Shown: in pieces, positions 56,379 through 64,000 of the stretch | Numbering within the stretch: the first letter of the stretch is position 1 | Layout of the letters: each line of letters opens with the position of its first letter | From: Elymus sibiricus | Taxonomy: Eukaryota; Streptophyta; Magnoliopsida; Poales; Poaceae | Direction of reading: 5' to 3' | DNA: 64,000 nt | NCBI GenBank assembly: GCA_039707655.1 | Contig: CM077665.1 | Coordinates: forward strand, 77,873,954 to 77,937,953 | The notes under the pieces: generated by a model | Told to the model about the DNA's origin: nothing | What the model saw: the letters and a program-made list of their open reading frames with translations, nothing else | Databases searched by the model: none | Made by a program: the position numbers and the translations under genes

Positions 56379-58712
56379 ATGAGTAATATCTTTTATGGTC
56401 ATGCACCCGAAGTGAGGGGTTTATTCTTATTGAATCTCGATAGTAATGATACACATGTTCATAACATTGATGCCAAAAGATGTAGAATTGATAATGATAA
56501 TACCACTTTCTTGTGGCACTGCCGTTTAGGTCATATTGGCGTAAAACGCAAGAGGAAGCTCCATGCTGATGGACTTTTGGAGTCACTTGATTTTGAATCA
56601 CTTGACACATGCGAGACATGCCTCATGGGCAAGATGACTAAAACGCCGTTCTCTGGAACAATGGAACGGGCAAGTGACTTATTGGAAATCATACATACTG
56701 ATGTGTGCGGTCCGATGAGCATTGAGGCGCGCGGTGGTTATCGTTACTTTCTCACCTTCACTGATGACTTAAGTAGATATGGGTATATTTACTTAATGAA
56801 ACACAAGTCTGAAACATTTGAAAAGTTCAAACAATTTCAGAGTGAAGTTGAGAATCATCGTAACAAGAAGATTAAATTCCTACGATCTGATCGAGGAGGA
56901 GAATATCTGAGTTATGAGTTTGGCAGTCACTTAAGACAATGTGGAATTGTTTCACAACTGACACCGCCTGGAACACCACAACATAATGGTGTGTCCGAAC
57001 GTCGTAATCGAACCTTATTGGATATGGTGCGATCTATGATGTCTCTTGCCGATTTGCCACTATCGTTTTGGGGTTATGCATTAGAGACAGCTGCATTCAC
57101 TTTAAATAGGGCACCATCGAAATCCGTTGAGACGACGCCATATGAACTTTGGTTTGGCAAGAAGCCAAAGCTGTCGTTTCTTAAAGTTTGGGGATGTGAT
57201 GCTTATGTCAAAAAGCTTCAGCCTGAAAAGCTGGAACCCAAAGCGGAGAAATGCGTCTTCATAGGATACCCAAAAGAGACAGTTGGGTATACCTTCTACC
57301 TCAGATCCGAAGGCAAAGTGTTTGTCGCTAAAAATGGAACGTTTCTTGAGAAAGAGTTTCTCTCGAAAGAATTGAGTGGGAGGAAGATAGAACTTGATGA
57401 GGTTGTTGAACCTTTACTTCAACCTGAGAGTAGCGCAGCGCAGAAAGATGTTTCTGTAGACCCTACATCAGCTGAAGAGGAAGTTGATGATGATCATAAA
57501 GCTTCGGATCAAGTTGCTATCGAACCTCGTAGGTCGACAAGGACGCGTACTGCTCCTGAGTGGTACGGCAACCCTGTCTTAGAGGTCATGTTGTTGGACA
57601 ACGATGAACCTATGAGCTATGGAGAAGCGATGATGGGCCCGGATTCTGAGAAGTGGTTAGAGGCCATGAAATCCGAGATGGGATCCATGTATGAAAACAT
57701 AGTGTGGACTTTGGAAGTATTACCTGAAGGGCGTAAGGCCATTCAGAACAAATGGATCTTTAAGAGGAAGACGGACGCGGACGGTAATGTCACCGTCTAT
57801 AAAGCTCGACTTGTGGCAAAGGGTTTTTCACAAGTTCAAGGAGTTGACTACGATGAGACCTTCTCACCTGTAGCGATGCTTAAGTCCGTCAGAATCATGT
57901 TCGCAATAGCTGCCTTTTTCGATTATGAAATTTGGCAGATGGATGTCAAAACAGCGTTCCTTAACGGTTTCCTTAAGGAAGAGTTGTATATGATACAACC
58001 AGAAGGTTTTGTCAATCCAGAGAATGCTGACAAAGTTTGCAAACTCCAGCGATCCATTTATGGACTGGTGCAAGCATCTCGGAGTTGGAATCTTCGCTTT
58101 GATGAGGTGATCAAAGCGTTCGAGTTTATACAAGTTTACGGAGAAGCTTGTATTTACAAGAAAGTGAGTGGGAGCTCTATAGCGTTTCTAATATTATATG
58201 TGGATGACATATTACTGATTGGAAACAATATAGAAATGTTGGAAAGCGTGAAGGAATATTTGAACAAGAGTTTTTCAATGAAGGACCTAGGAGAAGCTGC
58301 TTTCATATTAGGCATCAAGATCTATAGAGATAGATCGAGACGCTTAATAGGACTTTCACAAAGCACATACCTTGACAAAGTTTTGAAGAAGTTCAAAATG
58401 GATCAGTCCAAGAAGGGGTTCTTGCCTGTATTGCAAGGTGTGAAGTTGAGTAAGACTCAATGCCCAGTGACTGCAGAAGATAGAGAAAAGATGAGTGTCG
58501 TCCCCTATGCCTCAGCCATAGGCTCTATCATGTATGCAATGCTGTGCACAAGACCCGATGTCAGCCTTGCCATAAGTATGGCCGGAAGGTTTCAAAGTGA
58601 TCCAGGAGTGGAACACTGGACGGCGGTCAAGAATATCCTGAAGTACCTGAAAAGGACTAAGGACATGTTTCTCGTTTATGGAGGTGATCAAGAGCTCGTC
58701 GTAAAGGGTTAA
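56379..58712 (+). CDS. Integrase and reverse transcriptase of G
   Basis: Same frame as gag, continuing after the TAG at 56355. The integrase zinc finger is HCRLGHIG with CETCLMGK. The catalytic residues are in IHTDVCGPM, FLRSDRGGEYLS and GVSERRNRTLLD. Then RT: NKWIFKRKTDADG, FSPVAMLKSVR, QMDVKTAFLNG and the catalytic LYVDDILLIG. The frame is open for 777 codons and ends at TAA 58710-58712, where a Tyr codon is expected (VVKG then VDASFD). Integrase before RT identifies the copia superfamily. Confidence 0.92.
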   Translation: MSNIFYGHAPEVRGLFLLNLDSNDTHVHNIDAKRCRIDNDNTTFLWHCRLGHIGVKRKRKLHADGLLESLDFESLDTCETCLMGKMTKTPFSGTMERASDLLEIIHTDVCGPMSIEARGGYRYFLTFTDDLSRYGYIYLMKHKSETFEKFKQFQSEVENHRNKKIKFLRSDRGGEYLSYEFGSHLRQCGIVSQLTPPGTPQHNGVSERRNRTLLDMVRSMMSLADLPLSFWGYALETAAFTLNRAPSKSVETTPYELWFGKKPKLSFLKVWGCDAYVKKLQPEKLEPKAEKCVFIGYPKETVGYTFYLRSEGKVFVAKNGTFLEKEFLSKELSGRKIELDEVVEPLLQPESSAAQKDVSVDPTSAEEEVDDDHKASDQVAIEPRRSTRTRTAPEWYGNPVLEVMLLDNDEPMSYGEAMMGPDSEKWLEAMKSEMGSMYENIVWTLEVLPEGRKAIQNKWIFKRKTDADGNVTVYKARLVAKGFSQVQGVDYDETFSPVAMLKSVRIMFAIAAFFDYEIWQMDVKTAFLNGFLKEELYMIQPEGFVNPENADKVCKLQRSIYGLVQASRSWNLRFDEVIKAFEFIQVYGEACIYKKVSGSSIAFLILYVDDILLIGNNIEMLESVKEYLNKSFSMKDLGEAAFILGIKIYRDRSRRLIGLSQSTYLDKVLKKFKMDQSKKGFLPVLQGVKLSKTQCPVTAEDREKMSVVPYASAIGSIMYAMLCTRPDVSLAISMAGRFQSDPGVEHWTAVKNILKYLKRTKDMFLVYGGDQELVVKG

Positions 58713-59180
58713 GTCGATGCAAGCTTTGACACTGATCCGGATGACTCTAAGTCACAAACCGGATACGTATTTATTCTTAATGGGGGTGCGGTTAGCTGGT
58801 GCAGTTCCAAGCAAAGCGTGGTAGCTGATTCTACATGCGAAGCGGAGTACATCGCTGCCTCGGAGGCGGCGAAGGAAGGTGTCTGGATGAAGGAGTTCAT
58901 GACAGATCTTGGAGTAGTGCCTAGTGCGCTTAACCCAATGACTCTGTTTTGTGATAATACTGGTGCCATTGCTCTAGACAAGGAACCAAGATTTCACAAG
59001 AGGACCAGACACATAAAGCGACGTTTCAATTCCATCCGCGATTACATCAAGGAGGACGACATAAATATTTGCAAAGTACACACGGATCTGAATGTTGCAG
59101 ATCCGATGACTAAACCTCTTCCAAGGGCTAAACATGAACAACACCAGAACTGCATGGGTGTTCGATTCATTACAATGTAA
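58713..59180 (+). pseudogene. RNase H end of G polyprotein, after a stop codon
   Basis: In the same frame as RT, starting VDASFDTD, with VADSTCEAEYIAASEAAKEG, LFCDNTGAIAL and KRTRHIKRRF, the RNase H motifs of copia elements. It ends at the natural stop 59178-59180 (GVRFITM). It is cut off from RT by one stop codon. Confidence 0.88.
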
Positions 59181-59218
59181 ATCACAGAGTGATGTGAACT
59201 AGATTATTGACTCTAGTG

Positions 59219-59230
59219 CAAGTGGGAGAC
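59219..59230 (+). other. Polypurine tract of G
   Basis: CAAGTGGGAGAC directly before the 3' LTR, the usual plus-strand primer of BARE-type elements. Confidence 0.75.
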
Positions 59231-61073
59231 TGTTGGAAATATGCCCTAGAGGCAATAATAAATTAGTTATTATTATATTTCCTTGTTCATGATAATCGTT
59301 TATTATCCATGCTATAATTGTATTGATTGGAAACTCAAATACATGTGTGGGTACATAGACAACACTGTGTCCCTAGTAAGCCTCTAGTTGACTAGCTCGT
59401 TGATCAAAAGATGGTGAAGGTTTCCTGGCCATGGACATAAGCTGTCATTTGATAACGGGATCACATCATTAGGAGAATGATGTGATGGACAAGACCCAAA
59501 CTATAAACGTAGCATATGATCGTGTCAGTTTATTGCTATTGTTTTCTGCATGTCAAGTATCTGTTCCTATGACCATGAGATCATGCAACTCCCTGACATC
59601 GGAGGAGTACCTTGTGTGTATCAAACGTCGCAACGTAACTGAGTGACTATAAAGATGCTGTACAGGTATCTCCGAGGGTGTCTGTTGGGTTGGCATGGAT
59701 CAAGACTGGGATTTGTTACTCCGTGTGACGGAGAGGTATCTCAGGGCCCACTCGGTAATACAACATCACAATGAGCCTTGCAAGCAATGTGACTAAAGTG
59801 TTAGCCACGAGATCTTGTATTACGGAACGAGTAAAGAGACTTGCCGGTAACGAGATTGAACTAGGTATAGAGATACCGACGATCGAATCTCGGGCAAGTA
59901 ACATACCGAAGAACAAAGGGAACAGCATACGGGATTAACTGAATCCTTGACATAGAGGTTCGACCGATAAAGATCTTCGTAGAATATGTAGGAGCCAATA
60001 TGGGCATCCAGGTCCCGCTATTGGTTATTGATCGTAGAGGTGTCTCGGTCATGTCTACATAGTTCTCGAACCCGCAGGGTCTACACACTTAACGTTTGGT
60101 GACGATTAGTATAGTTGAGTTATTTTGTTGGTGACCGAAGGTTGTTCGGAGTCCCGGATAAGATCCCGGACATGACGAGGATCTTCGTAAGAGTCCGGAG
60201 GTAAAGATTGATATATGTGATAATAGTGTTTTGATCTCCGGAAGGGTTCCGGAATTCACCGGAAGGGGTTCCGAATGTTTACCGAAGTGTTCGGGTGCAA
60301 CAACACTTTATATGAGCCAAAGGGGTAAAGCCCACGAGGTATTGGAAAGTGCAAAAGGAAGTTTTGCTGCTGCCTTAAGCGGTACTACCGCTGGTAAGGC
60401 AGTACTACCGCGTAAGCGGTACTACCGCTTGTGTGAATCGGTACTACCGCACAAGCGGTACTACCGCTCGTGAGCGGTACTACCGCTTGTACGCGATACT
60501 GCTGGAATCCGAGTTAGACTCTTTCCGTGAGGGCCAAACCGTCCTTGTGCGGGCAAAACCGACCTTGTGGAGGCTTTCTCTCCAAGTTTAGACCCCAGGG
60601 CACAACATATAAATAGAGGGGTAGGGCTAACACACGGGACACATCAAGATTTCCCAAGCCGTGTGCCGGCAACCCTAACCCTCTAGTTCCTCCCGTCATA
60701 ATCTCCGTAGTGCTTGGCGAAGCCCTGCAGAGATTGTTCCTCACCACCATCACCACGCCGTCGTGCTGCCGGAACTCATCTACTACTTCATCATCGCTCG
60801 CTGGATCGAGGAGGTGAAGGCGTCATCAAGCCGTACGTGTGTTGAACGCGAAGGTGCCGTCCGTTCGGCACTAGTTCGTGATCGGATCGAGGGATGACTT
60901 GTGATTTGGATCGCGGAGATGTTCGACTACATCAACCGCGTTTCTTAACGCTTCCGCTTAGCGATCTACAAGGGTATGTAGATTCACTCTCCCTCTCGTA
61001 GATGCTCATCACCATGGATAGATCTTGTGTGTGCGTAGGAAATTTTTTGTTTCCCATGCAACGTTACCCAACA
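59231..61073 (+). repeat. 3' LTR of G
   Basis: 1843 bp. It is 17 bp longer than the 5' LTR, mainly because of an extra GCGGTACTACCGC-type unit near 60435-60455. Confidence 0.95.
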
Positions 61074-61078
61074 GAATT

Positions 61079-61741
61079 GTCACTGGCTATAGAATGGTAA
61101 TTGATTTTAGAAAGTTAAATAAAGCTACTAGAAAAGATCGTTACCCTCTGCCTTTCATTGATCAAATGCTAGAAAGATTATCTAAGCACACACACTTTTG
61201 TTTTCTGGACGGATATTCTGGTTTCTCTCAAATACCTGTGTCACAATCTAATCAAGAGAATACCACCTTTACTTGCCCTTTTGGAACCTATGCTTATAGA
61301 CGTATGCCTTTTGGTTTATGCAATGCACCTGCTACCTTTCAAAGATGTATGACTGCTATATTCTCTGATTTTTGTGAAAATATTGTGGAGGTTTTCATGG
61401 ATGATTTTTCCATTTACGGGACTTCTTTTGATGATTGCTTAAGCAACCTTGATCGAGTTTTGGAGAGATGTGAACAAACTAATCTTGTCTTGAATTGGGA
61501 GAAGTGCCACTTTATGGTTAATGAAGGTATTGTCTTGGGGCGTAAAATATCTGAACGAGGTAATGAAGTGGATAAAGCTAAAGTTGATGCAATTGAGAAA
61601 ATGCCATGTCCTAAAGATATTAAAGGTATTAGAAGTTTCCTTGGTCATGTTGGTTTCTATAGGAGGTTCATTAAAGACTTCCCTAAAATTTCTAGGCCTC
61701 TTACTAATCTTTTGCAAAAGGATATCCCTTTTTGTTTTTGA
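61079..61741 (+). pseudogene. RT of F after the copia insertion
   Basis: The frame resumes with [20 protein letters not shown]. It contains [19 protein letters not shown], the catalytic [20 protein letters not shown] and [13 protein letters not shown]. It runs into a frameshift near 61730 (LLQKDIPF then out of frame) and a stop at 61739-61741. Confidence 0.88.
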
Positions 61742-61979
61742 TGATGATTGTGTGGAAGCCTTTGAAACACTCAAGAAAGCCTTAACCTCTGCACCTATCG
61801 TTCAACCACCTGATTGGAACTTGCCTTTTGAAATTATGTGTGATGCTAGTGATTATGCTGGTGGTGCTATTCTAGGACAAAGAGTTGATAAAAAAATGAA
61901 TGTTATCCATTATGCTAGCAAAACTCTAGACAGTGCTAAATGAAATTACGCTACTACTGAAAAATAATTTTTAGCAGTT
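61742..61979 (+). pseudogene. RNase H start of F with stops
   Basis: In another frame: [18 protein letters not shown] and [17 protein letters not shown]. It is then broken by TGA 61941-61943 (Arg codon CGA in E) and TAA 61965-61967 (Glu codon in E). Confidence 0.85.
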
Positions 61980-62768
61980 GTGTTTGCCTGTGATAAATTT
62001 AGATCCTATATTGTTGACTCCAAAGTTATTGTTCACACCGATCATGCTGCTATAAAATATCTTATGGAAAAGAAAGATGCTAAACCTAGACTCATTAGAT
62101 GGGTTCTCTTGCTTGAAGAATTTGACTTACATATCGTTGATAGGAAGGGAGCTGAGAACCCCGTAGCTGATAACTTGTCTAGGTTAGAAAATATTCTTGA
62201 TGGCCCACTACCTATTGATGATAGTTTTCCTGATGAACAGTTAGCTGCAATACGTGTTTCTCAAAACACCCCTTGGTATGTTGATTATGCTAACTACATT
62301 GTTGCTAAATATATACCACCTAGCTTCACATACCAACAAAATAAAAAATTCTTCTATGACTTAAGACATTACTTTTGGGATGACGCACATCTTTATAAAG
62401 AAGGAGTAGATGGTATTATTAGACGTTGTGTACCTGAGCATGAACAGGAACAAATCCTACGGAAATGTCATTCCGAAGCTTATGGAGGACATCGTGCGGG
62501 AGATAGAACTGCTCACAAGGTATTGCAATCTGGTTTTTATTGGCCTACTCTCTTCAAGGATGCCCGTAAGTTTGTCTTGTCTTGTGATGAATGTCAAAGA
62601 ATTGGTAATATTGGTAAGCGTCAGGAAATGCCTATGAATTATTCACTTGTTGTCGAACCATTTGACGTTTGGGATTTTGATTATATGGGACCCTTTCATT
62701 CCTCTAACGGGTACACTCATATTTTGGTTGTTGTTGATTATGTCACTAAGTGGGTAGAAGCTATTCAA
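61980..62768 (+). pseudogene. RNase H end and integrase first half of F
   Basis: Open from [14 protein letters not shown] through [11 protein letters not shown], the HHCC region ([25 protein letters not shown]) to the first catalytic Asp in WDFDYMGPF. The frame is lost near 62768 (WVEAI then out of frame). Confidence 0.85.
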
Positions 62769-63601
62769 CTAGTAGTGCTGATCACCACACCTCCATTAAA
62801 ATGCTTAAAGAGGTTATCTTCCCGAGGTTTGGAGTCCCTAGATACTTAATGACCGATGGTGGTTCACACTTTATTCATGGTGCTTTCCGTAAGATGCTTG
62901 CTAAATACGATGTTAACCATAGAATTGCATCACCCTATCATTCTCAATCTAGTGGTCAAGTTGAACTTTGCAATAGAGAAATAAAATTAATATTACAAAA
63001 AACTGTCAATAGGTCTCGAAAGAATTGGTCTAAGAAACTAGATGATGCACTTTGGGCCTATAGAACAGCTTATAAAAATCCTATGGGTATGTCTCCATAC
63101 AAAATGGTATATGGTAAAGCTTTTCATTTGCCTCTAGAATTAGAACTTAAAGTATTTTGGGCAATTAAAGAACTCAACTATGATTTCAAACTTGCCGGTG
63201 AGAAGAGGCTATTTGATATTAGCTCACTAGATGAATGGAGAACCCAAGCCTATGAAAATGCCAAACTATTCAAAGAAAAAACAAAAAGGTGGCATGACAA
63301 AAGAATCCAAAAGCGGGAATTCAAAATAGGAGACTATGTTCTTTTGTTCAACTCTCGTTTAAGATTTTTTGCAGGTAAGCTTCTCTCCAAATGGGAAGGA
63401 CCATATATTATCGAAGAGGTTTATTGTTCTGGAGCTATCAAGATTAATAATTCCGAAGGTACTAACCCGAAGGTGGTCAATGGACAAAAAATTAAGCACT
63501 ATATCTCAGGTACGCCTATTAACGTTGAAATCAATGTTATCCAAACCATGACACCGGAGGAACACATAAAAGAAACCTTTCAGAACACTCCAGAATTCTG
63601 A
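62750..63601 (+). CDS. Integrase second half of F
   Basis: The frame holds LMTDGGSHF and [12 protein letters not shown] (second Asp and Glu of D,D,E), the C-terminal domain ([26 protein letters not shown]) and ends at 63601. It is about 12 residues longer than in E after EEHIKE. It is separated from the first half by a frameshift. Confidence 0.82.
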   Translation: MGRSYSTSSADHHTSIKMLKEVIFPRFGVPRYLMTDGGSHFIHGAFRKMLAKYDVNHRIASPYHSQSSGQVELCNREIKLILQKTVNRSRKNWSKKLDDALWAYRTAYKNPMGMSPYKMVYGKAFHLPLELELKVFWAIKELNYDFKLAGEKRLFDISSLDEWRTQAYENAKLFKEKTKRWHDKRIQKREFKIGDYVLLFNSRLRFFAGKLLSKWEGPYIIEEVYCSGAIKINNSEGTNPKVVNGQKIKHYISGTPINVEINVIQTMTPEEHIKETFQNTPEF

Positions 63602-63908
63602 AAAATAGGAGGTACGTGATACGGTAAGTAAACGGACTCCGAAAAATCCGCAAAAATATTTTTTGTCAGTTTTGGAATTTTAGAAAATTTTGGAAATTAA
63701 GAAATAAACCGGAAGGTGATCGAGGTGAGCACGATACCCTGGTGGGTTGTGCCCACCTCAGACACCTTCTCGACTCCGTTTTACTTCCATATGCTTGTTT
63801 CCCAAGAATAAAAATTCTCTATATATACCCCCCGACTGCTTTGACGACCGCATCAAAGAAAAATCCTCTGTTCTTGTTTTGTGCTGTTTTCCTGATAGAT
63901 CTAAAAAT
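63602..63908 (+). promoter_or_regulatory. Internal promoter-like module before ORF3 of F
   Basis: An imperfect palindrome at 63711-63775 (GAAGGTG/CACCTTC outer arms, GAGGTGaGCAC/GTGCcCACCTC inner arms), a TATA box TATATATA at 63820-63827 and about 80 bp of leader precede the ORF3 start. The order is the same as in E although the sequences differ strongly. Confidence 0.5.
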
Positions 63909-64000
63909 ATGGCGTCTCAAGATTTGGAGGGGGAGAGCTATGTTGCTGACTATGTTGCAAACCCCAAGATCTATGGAGAAGTGGAGCATTATGGATGGAC
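63909..64000 (+). CDS. ORF3 of element F, N-terminal part (cut by window end)
   Basis: Starts MASQDLEGESYVADYVANPK and stays open to the end of the window. More than half of the first 30 residues are the same as in ORF3 of E (MSSQDSDGESYVSHYLANPK). Function unknown. Confidence 0.6.
   Translation, partial: MASQDLEGESYVADYVANPKIYGEVEHYGW

Larger units (their letters stand above)
52115..61073 (+). mobile_element. Complete BARE1/WIS/Angela-like copia element G (8.96 kb)
   Basis: LTRs are at 52115-53940 and 59231-61073. The PBS is at 53942-53953, with leader to 55199, one gag-pol frame 55200-59180 with two stops, and a PPT before 59231. Perfect gaatt duplications flank it (52110-52114, 61074-61078). 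The integrase-before-RT order is the copia order. The LTRs differ at about 1% of positions by eye plus one minisatellite-length change, so it is one of the youngest insertions here. Confidence 0.95.
48331..64000 (+). mobile_element. Fatima-like autonomous gypsy element F, open at the window end
   Basis: 5' LTR 48331-49801, PBS 49813-49831, gag-pol in pieces from 49908 to 63601, internal promoter-like module and the start of ORF3 (63909 on). The 3' LTR lies beyond the window. Gag-pol contains several frameshifts and stops and is split by the copia element G at 52115-61073. It is homologous to E throughout the coding part, but its LTR belongs to a different subfamily. Confidence 0.9.

Overview
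The window reads as a piece of a large, repeat-rich Triticeae grass genome (wheat, Aegilops, rye or barley type). Its evidence is BARE1/WIS/Angela-type copia elements with LTRs beginning TGTTGGAAATATGCCC, and several Athila-lineage gypsy families whose LTRs begin TGATACGTC and whose primer-binding sites match the 3' end of plant tRNA-Asp. Family names (Fatima, Sabrina, WHAM, BARE1) come from remembered consensus sequences; I could not search a database. About nine tenths of the window is nested LTR retrotransposon. No tRNA, rRNA or CRISPR was seen, and no clearly intact host gene.

Layout. 1-5226: old host sequence holding a small promoter plus ORF of unknown product (786-936 and 2593-3056), split by a solo LTR (937-2587, minus strand, TSD ctcct); then non-coding sequence and a ~508 bp tandem duplication. 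5227-7155: copia 5' LTR, PBS and start of leader. 7156-20982: WHAM-like non-autonomous gypsy element (B1) carrying a complete related element (A1, 10310-17544, TSD ggtat/tgtat). 20983-22063 and 28862-29278: host with gene remnants, split by a complete WHAM-like element (C, 22064-28861, TSD ggttt). 29279-30866: Sabrina-like solo LTR (D1, TSD tatga). 30867-31663: last exon of a B3-like gene remnant and CACTA-like repeats. 31664-41852: complete minus-strand Fatima-like autonomous element (E, TSD gatgc) with gag-pol broken by two frameshifts and a third ORF. 41853-48330: second copy of the same locus (truncated Fatima-like LTR, 5'-truncated Sabrina-like element H with 3' LTR D2, second B3 exon). 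48331-64000: Fatima-like element F (5' LTR, decayed gag-pol, start of ORF3; runs off the window), interrupted inside reverse transcriptase by a complete BARE1-like copia element G (52115-61073, TSD gaatt).

How the parts relate. E and F are the only gypsy elements here with gag, protease, RT, RNase H and integrase. A1, B1, C and H have LTRs, tRNA-Asp-type PBS where preserved, a polypurine tract and one short ORF, so they are probably mobilised in trans. A1 shares long stretches of its 3' untranslated region with E. The non-autonomous elements share an ordered set of non-coding structures: a hairpin after the ORF, a pair of PPT-like hairpins, and an array of stem-loops whose stems change in complementary fashion while the loop stays constant. 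E and F both carry an internal promoter-like module (GC-rich palindrome plus TATA) in front of ORF3, resembling their LTR promoters. These shared structures and the ORF3 module are the most interesting parts of the window.
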